Positions 48,563 to 60,905 of a stretch of DNA of 64,000 nt are shown one piece after another. Made by a program: the position numbers and the translations under genes. Origin of the DNA: Hermodice carunculata. Lineage: Eukaryota; Annelida; Polychaeta; Eunicida; Amphinomidae. Each line of letters begins with the position of its first letter. Within the stretch, counting starts at the first letter, position 1. The notes below the pieces were generated by a model. It saw only the letters and a program-made list of their open reading frames with translations. It was not told the origin of the DNA and made no database searches. The stretch covers positions 78,506,209 through 78,570,208 of the forward strand of contig OZ026615.1 of NCBI GenBank assembly GCA_964020975.1, written 5' to 3'.

Positions 48563-51500
48563 GGGGAGACTTGGGAGAGTTGGGCCAATTTTTACATTTT
48601 GGCGTATTATGCTCTCAACATTCATGACAGCGTACAATTCCTGTGGTTGTGGTATGTACAAACTGTCATATATAATCTTTATCAGCTGATTTTCGAATGC
48701 AGGCATGTGTATAGAAAGAGGAGGTAATTTTTGAAAAGTGTTATCTCGGTCCAACTCTCCCTGGGCGTGGTGAGAGTTGGGCCATAGCCGAGGAGAGTTG
48801 AGCCACAAAATGGGAGGCTTGGGACAGACATGTAACAACTACCTAGTGAAGGAAAATGTAAACAATTTAATTCCAAACTTACAAAATTACTATTAATAGG
48901 CATTAAAACATACACACTACACTAGAAAAAGTCAATCTTGATCAGCAAAATATTCCAGTAAGGCCTATAATCTTTTTAATAATGTCATTGATTATTCGGT
49001 CATAAGCCCCACTATCCAATTTTACAATGGAATTACGCCATGCTTTAGCACATTTTGAAGTGACTCTGATATTGAGGCACATTTTCACATTTGTCCCCAT
49101 CAATGTAAACCTGTGCTATGTGATGCACAGTAAGTGATAGGTTCAATGATACCTAATAAAGGAATGAGTGGAAATCCCATCGTGTGAAGTAACAAGGAAA
49201 TGTAAATTTTCCTGCCCAACGAGCTGTGCCACCAAGCATTTCAGGTTCAGGCAGCTTTTTGATGATGTCCTTCTTTGGGAATGTTTCATCTTGCTCACCA
49301 ATCGTGAATGTAGGTTTTATCTGACGATGACTGAATTCTCGTTGAAGAAAAACACCTCCACACTCATCTCCATCAATAACGTCAACCCCCGCTATATAAT
49401 GAACAATGCGTGATTTGGCCGTCACAAATTTTACAACTGCAAAATCACCTTCAATGACTTCGTAGTCTGGCTCATCAGCATCGCTTTCACCACTTTCCAT
49501 AAAAGGCACATCATCTGTATCACTCTCTGATGAAGATGACGGAGTGGGGGATTTATGTGCTCGTCTTTTGAATAATGACGTTTTAGCTCTAGGTTGGACT
49601 AGTTGATTTGACTTGCGTTTTTTCGTTTGCTTAGCAATTAGCATGTCTGCTATGCTATTACGCACTGGGGTATCAGTTAGAATCTTTGTATCCCCTCTTT
49701 TGCGACCTCTGGTGGTAATCTTTCATGGATCAGCTTTTGGAAGCGGAATAATATCAGCAGGTGATACATAATTACTTGTCCCTGGCTCAGTCGGAGCTGG
49801 TGTTGCAGTAGAACTCGGTTCTGGCTGCTGGGCTGGTGCTGCAGTAGAACTCGGCTCTGGCTGTCGGCCAAGCGTAGCAGTAGAACTCAGTTCTGGCTGC
49901 TAGGCTAGTGTTGCAGTAGAACCTGTTTCTGTTTGGGGAACCGGTGCTGCAGCAGAACTGGGCTCTGGCTGGGAAGCTGGTAGTTGTTTAAGAGGAATTG
50001 GATTGTTTCTTTCCAACTCCTCTGGAAGATCTTGGTCAGTAACTGCTGCTGGTGAAAAGTCTGTTTCATCAAATAAATCCCTGTTGTAATGAAAAATGCC
50101 GGTACTTTGAAATGCTGATATAATGTTTTTTGCAGTGAGGCCATGCAACTGAGCATGAGCAACAAATTCCGGTATTTCATATATAGTGATAGTTTTGCCT
50201 GGATTTGTTCGCATCTAGTTTCCCATAGCTCCAGCATATGCAGTCTTGAATGGTTTGAAGCAGAACACATCAAAAGGCTGAAGCCTATGACTGGTGTGTG
50301 GTGGCATTGTCAGTAAAAGACACCATTTTCTTTAGCCAAGTCAATCGCAACCAGAGAAATATGGGCCTCGTGGTTATCTAAGATAAGCAGAACTTTCTTT
50401 TGCTTGCTGCATCGTGTGTAGTGGATGAAATGTTTCTGGTAGTCCACAAATAGGTCCTCATCCACCCAACCAGTTGAATTCGCGCCCCATTACACCCTGG
50501 GGGGGGGGGGGGGGGGAGCACTTCTGGTGAAATGCTCACGGACGTTTTTCCGTGGAAATATTAGCATATGTGGAATGACACAACCAGCTGCTTTGATGCC
50601 GTACACTGCAGTTACAAGTTGCCCCCTTTCAGCAGAGGTGACTGGCCCCACTTGCTTCACTCCTTTCCCAGCTACAATATTTTCAGGTGGTGAAACTGTC
50701 GTGCATCCCGTCTCATCAACGTTATGAATATCATGGCATTCAAACCTGTGCAGGTCCATAACGTTTCCGAGGTTGTCATAGAATTTGCCCACGGTATACC
50801 GGTTGAAGTCACTAGCCCTAGCAAGTGATGTTGCCTCAGGTGTTCTGATTGCAAGATGGTTTCTTTCTTTAAATTATATCCAAAAGTGTTCGCCAGGCAT
50901 TCCATTTTCTTTCCATGGATTAGGCACGGTCACGTTGTTTTTAAAGCATATTCCACAATAAATGCACGACATGTATTTCTAGTCATACCATGAAATTGTC
51001 CAGCCAACATCTTAATATGTGTTGCCAAGTCAGTTTCCATCTCTAGAGAAAAAAATCATGTTTTTCACTTGACAGTTTCCATAGCCGAATGCCTCATTTC
51101 GTTCATTATTGTGTCCATTGCTATCATCATGCTTGCTGATGTATCGTTTCAGAGTCATTCTTGCTATATAAAAAGTCCTTAGCAGCTGCTCGGATGCTAC
51201 ATCCTCCCCTGACTTGTTCCATTGCTCTCTCTAGAACATCTTCTGTTGTACCTCTATTTGATTTTCTTTGGTATTTTCGTTGCATCTTGAAAAAATATGT
51301 TACTTGAGACAAACTTAAATAAATATTTCGAAAGAATGTAGCCTTGGTGACTATCAGATATATGCCCACCTTGTGCTGTGACAGGATTTGCACTGGGGGC
51401 TCGGAACACTATCACAGGACAAGTTAGGTCTATATGTGATTGTCCCCTCTGCCTCATGTACTAATTAAACTGTATGTAGTTAAAGTAGTAGGTTTTACAG

Positions 51501-51973
51501 AGAAGATTATTCACTAAATGCAACTGATGGGAGAGTTGGTACACCATGTGAGGAGAGTTGGGCCATGGCCCAACCCTCCCATCCCTGCGTATCCCAACTC
51601 TCCCCCATCCCCACCATTTTTTTCTTTTTTAATTTTAGCTCTGGCATTGACCACATGGATTTTTCAAAATACCTTGATGGGAGAGGACTGTCACAGCTAC
51701 CTTGCAGAGCCTCCAAGAACAGTGTACTATATAGTATTGAAGATATATGAAATCGCTTACCTTAGAGTCCAAATTTTACTATTTTGTGCATAAAATGTAT
51801 TTCTGTCAAAAACATGGACAGTAAGCATGAACTTCTCAAGTCCCTTATGTCAATAAAAATATAATGTCTGGTACTTCCAATCGATGGCAGCAACTAGCCA
51901 CAACAGCTTGCAACTTTCATAATATTGTGGGTGGCCCAACGCTCCTTATGGCCCAACTCTCCCAAGCCTCCCC
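48563..51973 (-). mobile_element. pogo-like DNA transposon, near full length, TA target duplication
   Basis: The ends are inverted repeats: ggggagacttgggagagttg at 48563 against the reverse complement of the right end (one mismatch in 25 by eye). TA on both sides (48561-48562, 51974-51975) is the expected Tc1/mariner/pogo duplication. The motif ggagagttgggcca recurs several times just inside each end (48755-48830 and 51530-51612), probably as subterminal transposase-binding sites. It contains one transposase gene on the minus strand. The host sequence rejoins in frame when the element is discounted, so the boundaries are secure. Confidence 0.93.
49153..51285 (-). pseudogene. pogo-like (jerky/Tigger type) transposase, frameshifted
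   Basis: Start taken at MQRKYQRKSNRGTTEDVLER, a pipsqueak-type helix-turn-helix (AMEQVRGGCSIRAAAKDF). Next comes a decayed second DNA-binding region (NVTVPNPWKENGMPGEHFW, HLAIRTPEATSLARA). Then the DDE_1 catalytic domain: HNVDETGCTTVSPPENIVAG (first Asp), SAERGQLVTAVYGI, KKVLLILDNHEAHISLVAI (second Asp), RLQPFDVFCFKPFK (third Asp). The C-terminus has tandem QPEPSSTATPA-like units, an acidic stretch (SSSSESDTDDVPFMESGESD) and a final domain with DYEVIEGDFAVVKF and HYIAGVDVIDGDECGGVFL, seen in other transposases of this group. All three Asp are present, but there are about five phase breaks or stops. A G-run at 50499-50516 lies inside the catalytic domain. Confidence 0.9.
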
Positions 51974-51975
51974 TA

Positions 51976-52041
51976 CTGATGCTTGCAGCATTCAAACAAA
52001 CAAAAAGGTCCTTTTCAGGACCACCACATCCACCCGGAAGG
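51976..52041 (+). other. 3' UTR of the Tc1-like element after its displaced stop codon
   Basis: The stop TGA (51977-51979) is followed by a short A-rich leader (acaaacaaaaa), a histone-type stem-loop, and a purine-rich ggaagggg. The right terminal inverted repeat was not found. Confidence 0.6.
52007..52022 (+). terminator. Histone-mRNA-type 3' stem-loop
   Basis: ggtcct-tttc-aggacc: a 6-bp stem with GG at the base 5' and CC at the base 3', and a 4-nt UUUC loop. The 5' flank is aacaaaaa and the 3' flank accaca. This fits the metazoan replication-dependent histone stem-loop consensus bound by SLBP in every position that I know. A purine-rich ggaagggg (52034-52041) lies about 12 nt beyond, where the U7-pairing histone downstream element would be. 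It begins 27 nt after the transposase stop, normal spacing for a histone mRNA. No histone coding sequence is adjacent. Whether it is used is unknown. Confidence 0.7.
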
Positions 52042-52894
52042 GGTAATAGGCGCACTCGCACTGCTGCCATAAAACAGGGTCCCCAAACACATCTTAACAG
52101 ACGTACCCAATGTTAACGAAGGGGGCTTTCTGTGTGTTTTTGCCACCAATATATGTTATTCAATGGGGTTCAGAGCTGGATCAAGACTTTCCTGTTCATC
52201 CTAAATTGACCTCTAAAATTAGCTGTGCAAATTCAATTATGGAAAATTAATTTTTAGTTCCGTATCTGTGACGGCGTGCCATCACAAATAATCTGCAGCG
52301 TACATTATCAACTCCGCTTTTTCAACGATTGTGTGTCAAGTTGTCAGCAAGAAATGAAAATATTTATTAACAATTTGTTAACATTTGGCCAACGTGTAAA
52401 AACAATCTAAGCATTTGTTTATCACTCTTTTCATACTCATCCATCAATAAAGCTTACAAAATTCATAACGTGCAAAGTGAGATATTGTTATTTGATATTG
52501 GCCTATTTACGGATGTAATTGCGTTTTGAATATACAATTATTTGGAGTTATATAGGACAAGATACGGTACCAGGACTGTGTTTTGTATATGATAATTATG
52601 AAAGCATTTGATCTTTGTGCCTCACTAACAAGCAAAACGAAGTAATCAGCTTGGAGAACGGATAGTCGATGAATTCACTTAATTTTGCAATATTTTTATT
52701 TTCATTTATTTTACTGATAGCACAAAGCCCGTAAAAATAAAAGCACAATGAACTAGAAAACAAAGACTCACTTGAGAGCATATCTATTTGCGTGGAGTTT
52801 TGCACATTTTGATAGCAATAATGGTTATTAATGCCTGTATATAGCACAAACATAAATTTATCTTGGAACTTAAACCCCTATTTACAAACTTGGC
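52042..52894. other. No gene seen
   Basis: Unassigned. Part of it may be the 3' end of the Tc1-like element. Confidence 0.4.
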
Positions 52895-53275
52895 AGTTTT
52901 CGGTCATTGTTTATTGGATGTACCCATAGCGCAAGCATATAAATTGAAGTCGGAATGGCGCTTCTGTCTATATTAATTTAAAGATATTCATTATTCAACA
53001 GTGCAATTTTGTGTATTGGTTGAAATCTGCATAATTTTCAACCTGTTGACTATTTGAATCGATAAGCAAAACTTCACCGTATGTGCTATAGCCATGCCAA
53101 ATTAAAAGTTTTTTTATTTGAGCTGTGTCTCAGTCTAAGCGGACGCAAAAATAAATTGGAAAGATACGCAAGAAAGAAAGAGAAAAAATGTTGGGAAAAA
53201 CAATATGTCTGTGTTCATACACACAATATTGGGGACAAAAAATATCTGTGTGTTCAGACACAGACATAAAGACAT
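52895..53275 (-). mobile_element. Family B fragment
   Basis: tttattggatgtaccc, aaattgaagtcggaatgg and aaagatattcat match a family B monomer. gcaagaaagaaagag, then aatatgtctgtgttcata and tctgtgtgttcagacacaga match the outer end, which appears to be duplicated. Confidence 0.65.
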
Positions 53276-54059
53276 TGTATATGCTTGAAGGCATGCATTA
53301 CGGTTCACGTGGAGAAACAGGTACTGACAATTTGTTGCTTTGTATACTAACGGCGCGTCCGGGATGCAACTGTCACTGCAGCCCAACACACCAACCCAGA
53401 CAGCATGATGGGACCTCAGTCCCTGGTATGCCCTCCTTATTTTCATTCCTTCCATATCCCTGGTTGCTTGGACCACCAGATCATGGCAAATGCCAAGACC
53501 TTGTTGATGTAGTCAGGGTGAGTGCTGCCTGCGGGTCTAAATTTGATTTTAAATTCGTTCAACAAATTGAAAGAGGGAGGGGTGGGTAACCTTTAGTGAG
53601 GATGCTGAAAGAGTCTGCTAGGTGTGTGAGATCAACCCCCAACCCCAACTCTCGAATTTTAGTACTTTCGCGCCCCTTTTTTACTCTGTCCTACATGTAG
53701 CACTACAAAGCGGTATTTTCACTGTGCTGTTCTACACGTTATCAAGCTTATGACCCACTGAGGAGAAAAACAAAAAAAATGTGTGGGGTTTTGTAGGGGG
53801 ATTGCGCGAGCACTCTCCGCACCCCACCTTGTTCGGCGCCTGAATTGCGCAATCAAAAAATGTTTGCTGAGGAAAACAGACTGCGTTTGAGATATTGACA
53901 CCCATTTTACTTCCTTCGTCAATCGATAGTAGTTTTGATCATAACTAAAAGGATTTATATCATAAACTACTCGATTCTAAATTACGCCCACAGTTATAAT
54001 GGGTTATTTTATCCAAATGACGGCCCAAGTCTTTCAAGATTTCACAAACAAAATATCAA
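53276..54059. other. No gene seen
   Basis: Unassigned. The 133-codon frame ending at 53589 starts in repeat DNA and shows no known domain. Confidence 0.45.
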
Positions 54060-54840
54060 AACACCAACCTCATGTACACGACACGTGGTCACACCATGAT
54101 AAAACACGTCAATTGGTACTACGTCGTACCACAGGCACCACATAACTCCACATGAGACAAGAATCTGTATAATGTTCCTGTAATGGTACGCAGATATCTG
54201 TCAACAAATTCAGATGTAATGCCCATCACCAAAAAAAAATCGTTCACTGAAATACACTCCCTCCAAGTCATCCATATTATGCAATATCAAATTTCTATAA
54301 ATGATACACATGTGTGGTATTTTTGGTATCATTAGCCTTATTCTTTCTTAACATACTGAATTAAGTGCCCTTTACTGAGTGCTTAACGAGGTTCAAAAAT
54401 GGATCAAATGTCACCCAAAATTTGACCAATAGCCTAATGTAGTATATTTGGTGAAAATTTTGAAGTTCTGTTTAATTTATTATCACAATAATGAAGTTCA
54501 TGTCCTTTTGATACCCGTGATGTTCGTTCCAATAATTACCACCATGACTCCACGTAGGCCTACAAGACTTTTGTCTGTATAATCATGGAGGAATAATATA
54601 GTTTGTTCCTCTATGGTATAATATTCCTGTAATGGTAATATGGATGTATGTCCATAAATCACATGTAATGGCCATCACATTTCCTGAAATGTATTCCCAA
54701 AGTGAGCTTGAGAAAGTAGGTCAAAGTTACCTATATGTAATATTCAACTTCCACACAATACACGTTTGTTGTACATTTGGTGAATTTGGCCCTATAATTT
54801 TTCAAGATAATGAATTTCATTAAATTCACCAAATGAAAAC
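54060..54840. repeat. Two related copies of a ~300-bp repeat; the second carries the 32-bp palindrome
   Basis: Copy 1 (about 54060-54345) and copy 2 (about 54490-54840) share, in order, accac-atgactccac, tctgtataat, ttcctgtaatggta, atgtaatg-ccatcac, then acac-tgtgt-gta and tttggt-aat text. They differ by a 39-bp block in copy 2: the palindrome plus one 7-bp duplication. Confidence 0.85.
54584..54615. mobile_element. 32-bp palindromic insertion with 7-bp target duplication (copy 2)
   Basis: Starts catggaggaataatat and ends agtttgttcctctatg, an imperfect version of 9812-9843 (four differences in 32). It is flanked by gtataat at 54577-54583 and 54616-54622. The related repeat at 54187-54193 has a single gtataat and no palindrome, and is thus an empty site. 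Confidence 0.88.
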
Positions 54841-54949
54841 TCATAGTTCTAGTTCACCTACAGCTGGCACCACTAGTGTTGTTTAGGTTTAACATAGTAG
54901 CCTCCAGAATATTTCTACCAAAATACCATATGGGTCCATTGGAAGTCAA

Positions 54950-56420
54950 ACACACCAGAGTATTTTCACTTTCTGACCCTTTATTAGGTAATCTACCAGG
55001 TGGTGCCACCAATAATAAAAGGAACCTAGCATTTCATTCGTAGAATATGTCCAAAAAATTTAAGGGGTTGACTTAAAATTGTAGACGCTATTGTGTTCAC
55101 AGGCAATTGTTTGCAGACAGAGCAGATGGAAGGACGAATGGACATGAGTAATCACAAAAGCTCTGCAACCTGTGGTCAGCTGAGCTGAAAAATAGAAAAC
55201 AAATTGTAGCATCACCGGTTAAACAAACTTAGGGTCCCCAAAGGGGTTGCTATGCAATTTTAAAGCCCGAGCAGGTTTGGACATTTTTTGAAGATTTTGC
55301 CTTAAAATAGAGAAAAAAAACTTCATTTGAAAATTATTGTCGCATCACCATTCTATCAAACGTCATTGAAACGCACCCTGGGTACATCCCTACCATTACC
55401 AAGTTTGAAGTGGATCTAGAGGCTGGTTTTGGAGAAGTTGAAAGTGTTAATTGTGGACGGACAGGTGAGACAGCAATTGAGCTAAAAACTTAAACAAAAC
55501 TCAGACACTGATGAAGCCAGTTCACATTTTAAAGAGAAACTTGAAGATTAAATCACTGGGAGGCTGAATGATCCCCACCATTCCTCAAGATGAAATTTCA
55601 TCGAAAAAAAAATTACCACAATAAACAATAGGACTGTGACAGTCCTGTGCTCAGCTGACATGTACATATACCCTTACAATGTTTTAAGATTTGCCCCAAA
55701 CAAGAACAAAGAAATCCATTAAAAAAATCCAAAAATCAATGGAGCATGTCCATTTGAAAATAAATTCATCTAGAGACCACCAAAGGTACATTGCCACCAG
55801 ATTTGCAGTCAAAATGGGAAAAATTGCAGCCCCACCTGGGGGACAAATTAAGAAATAGGAGTCCCTCGGAGTGTTCCTGTGTGATATCAAAGCAATCGGG
55901 TGAGCGGTTTTAGAGCATAAGATTTTTTAAGATTTGCCCCCCCCCCCCAAAAAAAAAACATAAAAAAATCCAAAAATCGCTAGAGTGTGACCATTTGAAC
56001 AAATCTATTAGACACCACTAAGGTACAGTCGAAAATAGCAATAACACACAAAAATTCATGAAAAATTAGAAAAAAAAATGCAGCACAACCTGGTGAACAA
56101 ATTAAGAACTAGCAGTCCCTAGGAGTGTTCCTGTGTGATATCAAAGCAATTGGGTGAGCGGTTTTGCAGAAGTAGATTTTAAAGGTTGGCCCCCCCCCCA
56201 AAAAAAAATCATGAAAAATCCAAAAATCATTGAAGCGTGACCATTTGAGCAAACTTGGTAGAGATCTGCCAAAAGGACACCCCCATCAAGTTTGAAGTAA
56301 ATCTGGCTGACGGTTTTGGAGAAGCAGTCGAAAATGTGAATTGTGGACAGACGACGGATGCTAGACGAACGGACGGACGACGGACTCTCACAAAAGCTCA
56401 GCTGACTAGTCAGCTGAGCT
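54950..56420 (+). mobile_element. Family C composite with ~254-bp tandem units
   Basis: gtgttcctgtgtgatatcaa recurs at 55871 and 56125 (254 bp apart). Each unit has a C-run followed by an A-run (55938 and 56190) and gaccatttgaacaaa text. The right end is gaacggacggacgacggact, then the perfect 26-bp palindrome at 56395-56420 whose left half is agctcagctgact. An earlier partial end is at 55170-55190. No coding capacity. Confidence 0.7.
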
Positions 56421-56840
56421 AAAAAGCGCTACGAGTAAGGATGGGCCCTGTCGCTTGTTCCATACCTGCTTGATGTTTCTTCACATATTTTCATCAAAGA
56501 AGTGAAGTCGCTTATAGGTGAATGATTGACATGCCTCACATCACATGCAACTTGACTTCAGATCGTCCTTTCTCACTTTCGCTCAAAAGTCTAGCTCCAG
56601 ACACTGACTGAGAGACGGTCATATTAGTCCCTCAGCCTCATACTGACGATCGGGTGGTGGTGTTGGCATGTTTGTGTGTCCATGGGTGCATGTCCTTCCG
56701 TCCATTACCCTTGTGGACGCAGGAACAAATTGAGCTGTCATGAAACCTGTACTGTAGAAGCATCACAGAAGGTTTCCACAGGTTTACATTCAGCGACCCA
56801 TCTTCAAGCTCACCAGATGTCATCATATTATCCCTGCCCT
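56421..56840. other. No gene seen
   Basis: Unassigned stretch between the family C end and the large inverted repeat. Confidence 0.45.
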
Positions 56841-56928
56841 GGCCACAGGCGCTTGTCTACGTCACGGCGACCGACTGTGGGCGCCCATGCACCGTCGGTC
56901 GCCGTGACGCAGACAAGCGCCTGTGGCC
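56841..56928. repeat. Inverted repeat: 35-bp arms, 18-bp loop, GC-rich
   Basis: Arms 56841-56875 and 56894-56928 match at 34 of 35 positions by eye, beginning ggccacaggcgcttgtct. Much more GC-rich than its surroundings. It is immediately followed by the (TC)n tract. Confidence 0.92.
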
Positions 56929-56931
56929 CTG

Positions 56932-57946
<1,015 letters not shown>

Positions 57947-57949
57947 CAA

Positions 57950-60450
57950 CTGAAATGTTTTGCAGCGACGTATCTGATCATTTGCCTGTCTTTTATATTT
58001 GCGCAACAAAAAGGATAATTCCCGAACAAGTAAAACATAAAAAACGCATCATTAATTCCACAACTTTAAAAATGCTGAACAGTCTTACAATTGGACTTTT
58101 CTGTACCACAGCACAGACGTCGACAGGGCAGCATCCATGTTTGTCCAAAATATGTACAATAACATATCCAAAATATTTACAATAACAATAAAAATTATCT
58201 AAAAAATTGTAAATATAAAACAAATAAGCCCTGGCTTACAAGTGCTATAATTAAATCAATATACAGAAAAAACAAGCTGCACTGGAAAAAGCATCAATCC
58301 CCAACTGAGAAAAATAAAACTAAATACAATAACTATCGAAATCGCCCAAAGCACACATGTGCATTGCCGAAAAAAGATATTGTGCTGACATCATTGACGT
58401 TTATAGGTCTAGCATATGAAAAGTTTAGAAATTGATGAATAGCATTATCAGCAACAGAAAAAATAATACAAATAACTGGCAGTTTTAAGTGTGGCAATAA
58501 TTTTATAAGAGACCGAACTGAAATAGCAATTAGATGTAACTCTTACTTTGTAAATGTTGCGCCCTCTATTGCCAACGAAAAGCCACAAACCTTTGTTCTA
58601 CCGAACTTTTACCTTTAAGGTAACTATCCTAATTCTTTGTTTTATGCTTCCATTTCTGAACAGGATGTCACAATTATTTTCATTTTTTTTTTTTAATAAA
58701 ATTCCGGCCCTGGTTCGGATGAAATCCATTCCAAAACACTTGTATTCTAATCCAAGAACTTAGCACCTCCTCTTATTCACATTATAAATTTATCATTATC
58801 AACTGGTGTTTTCCCAAACACATTAAAGCTTACTAACATTATACCTATATATAAAAAGGGGGACTCGCCGATCTTTAACCACAATAGACCTACTTCAGTA
58901 TTGCCTGTTCTTTCAAAAAAATTTTAAACAGCTGTTCATAAACAACTTATTATTTAGAAAATAATCATATTTTGTATCATTACCGATTTGGCTTTCAAAA
59001 TAAGTACTGTACCGAATATGCTGTCAGTTATTTATTGTATAAAACATTGAAGGCCTTGGAGAGGAACGAGCATGCACTTAGTCTGTTTCTTGACCCGTCA
59101 AAGGCCTTCAACACTGTCAATCATACCATTAGATGTCAGACGTTATTATTTCATTGAATACCGGGAGTAGCCCTTGACTGGTTCAGATGTTTTTTGTCAG
59201 GTAGAAAACTGCATGTTAATTATGTGACTCATGACTCGAAGTATATTACCTATTACCTGTGGTGCTCCTTAAGGATCCATATAAGGACCATTATTGTTTC
59301 TGATCTTTATTAATGACCTAGTTAACGTATCCCCAGATGTTTTCTGTATGCATTTAGCTGATGACACAAGGTTTTCTTTTCAGAGAAAGTTGCATTGATA
59401 CACTAAAACATAAAGTCAATAATGTTCTCAATGATATCATTAAATGGTTTAAAAGTAACAAATTATCTGTAAATATTGAGAAAACAAACCATATGGAATT
59501 ACGATCGCGAAACAGTAGAAAGTTTTTTTTAATGATTCTGTTCATATTGATGTTAGAAAGTTGCAAAAAGTTGATACTGTTCAATCCCTAGGAGTCTGGT
59601 TTGATGAAGACTTAAATGAGAAACAAAATATTTTACACATTTCTAAAAAGATAAGAAAAACACTCTTGGTATCTTGAGAAAAAGTAGACAAAAATTTGCA
59701 GAAAAAAAATCTAAATCAACTATACTGTGCTTTTATAGTGTATTCCTACTTCCTTCGTCGTTATACCACATGGGCTATTACATATTCGACCTCGCTGGGA
59801 AATTTTGTAAAATTACAGAAGAAAATTTTTCGAGTTAATACTCTCTCAAGCTGTAATTTTCATACTGATGTCTTATTCCATATATTTAACATCTTGAAAT
59901 TCTTAACTTTAGGCATGTATCTTACAGGTTTATTCATGTTTAAGGTTAAGGCACACCTAGAACCTGTTATCATTCAAAATTTATTTACGAAGGTCTCATA
60001 TATTCAAGGTTATAACACTTGACAGAATCAAGACTTTTACATGCATAGATTTCGTACTAATTTGGGTAAATTTTCTATTATATCTCATGGACCTACCATC
60101 TGGAATTCACTCCCCACTTATACTCAGGAAGCTAATTCAATATACATATTTAAGAGAAGACTAAAGCTTTATACATGTATCTTAGATGACCCATCGTTGT
60201 ACCTCCTGCAATATTTTGTCATCTCATATCTACAGTATAAACAAATACTCACCTGATAAATTTGTAACTGTTTAGTGCTCCTCGAGCTTGGAGGGAATAT
60301 AAGCCCTCAGGGGGTTTCCTCCCTCCAGCTGTAAATCGTGTATGGTGATGAGTCAATACTGTGTATGTATTTATGTATCTATGTGTTCTGATATCACTAT
60401 AATTGTAATTTTGTGTAATCTATATGATTTGCAGCTAATAAATACAATAC
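57950..60450 (+). mobile_element. Jockey/CR1-group LINE, 5'-truncated, many breaks
   Basis: Order of recognisable pieces: endonuclease C-terminus (FCSDVSDHLPVFYICATKRI); linker KPWLTSAIIKSIYRKNKLHW; RT entry FPNTLKLTNIIPIYKKG-like; YHYRFGFQNKYCTEYAVSYL; ALERNEHALSLFLDPSKAFN (usually DLSKAFD); ALDWFRCFLSGRKLHVNY; a decayed ADDTRFSFQ; VDTVQSLGVWFDEDLNEKQN; and a C-terminal block FSIISHGPTIWNSLPTYTQE ending at 60256. The 3' UTR ends gcagctaataaatacaatac, a short AATAC tail. The catalytic Asp of the DLSKAFD block is changed to N. At least six phase changes; dead. Confidence 0.88.
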
Positions 60451-60811
60451 AACTGTTATACTTTTCTTTGCAATGTTATAATAATTTCAAACCTGTCTCA
60501 AGATGATAGAATGGAACCTACTGCTGCAGAGCTGGGATGCCAGTGGAATCCCTCCCAACAATAAGTATCCTTGGGTGTGGTGGTGTTTGTTTTGTTTTAA
60601 TTTTTGCTATCACAACAGATTCTTTATGCCTTACAACACACGAAGGGGCATGCACATTGGATAGTATAATGTGACACTGATAGTGTCCAGGCATGAGCCT
60701 GGTGCGGCAGGGCTTACACTTGCATCAATTTGACAAAAATGCTGAGTAAATAAAAGTATAAAGGGACAAAACATACAGCTCTTTTTAGATGATAACTTGG
60801 TTAGCATATAT

Positions 60812-60905
60812 CAGGGATGAAAGTGACTTTGCTGAAAAAAAGAATGAAACCAAACTTTTTTTCTTGGACTTTTGAAAAAAAAAAATCTGAAGACTTTCAT
60901 CCCTG
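60812..60905. mobile_element. 94-bp miniature inverted-repeat element, hAT-like ends
   Basis: Ends cagggatgaaagt and actttcatccctg, perfect 13-bp inverted repeats, flanked by atatat on each side. CAGGG...CCCTG termini resemble hAT elements, whose duplications are 8 bp. Here only a 6-bp, self-complementary atatat is seen, so the superfamily is uncertain. Confidence 0.65.

Noticed and set aside
53188-53589. 133-codon plus-strand frame
   Set aside because: Begins inside a family B fragment and has a competing minus-strand frame; no motif.
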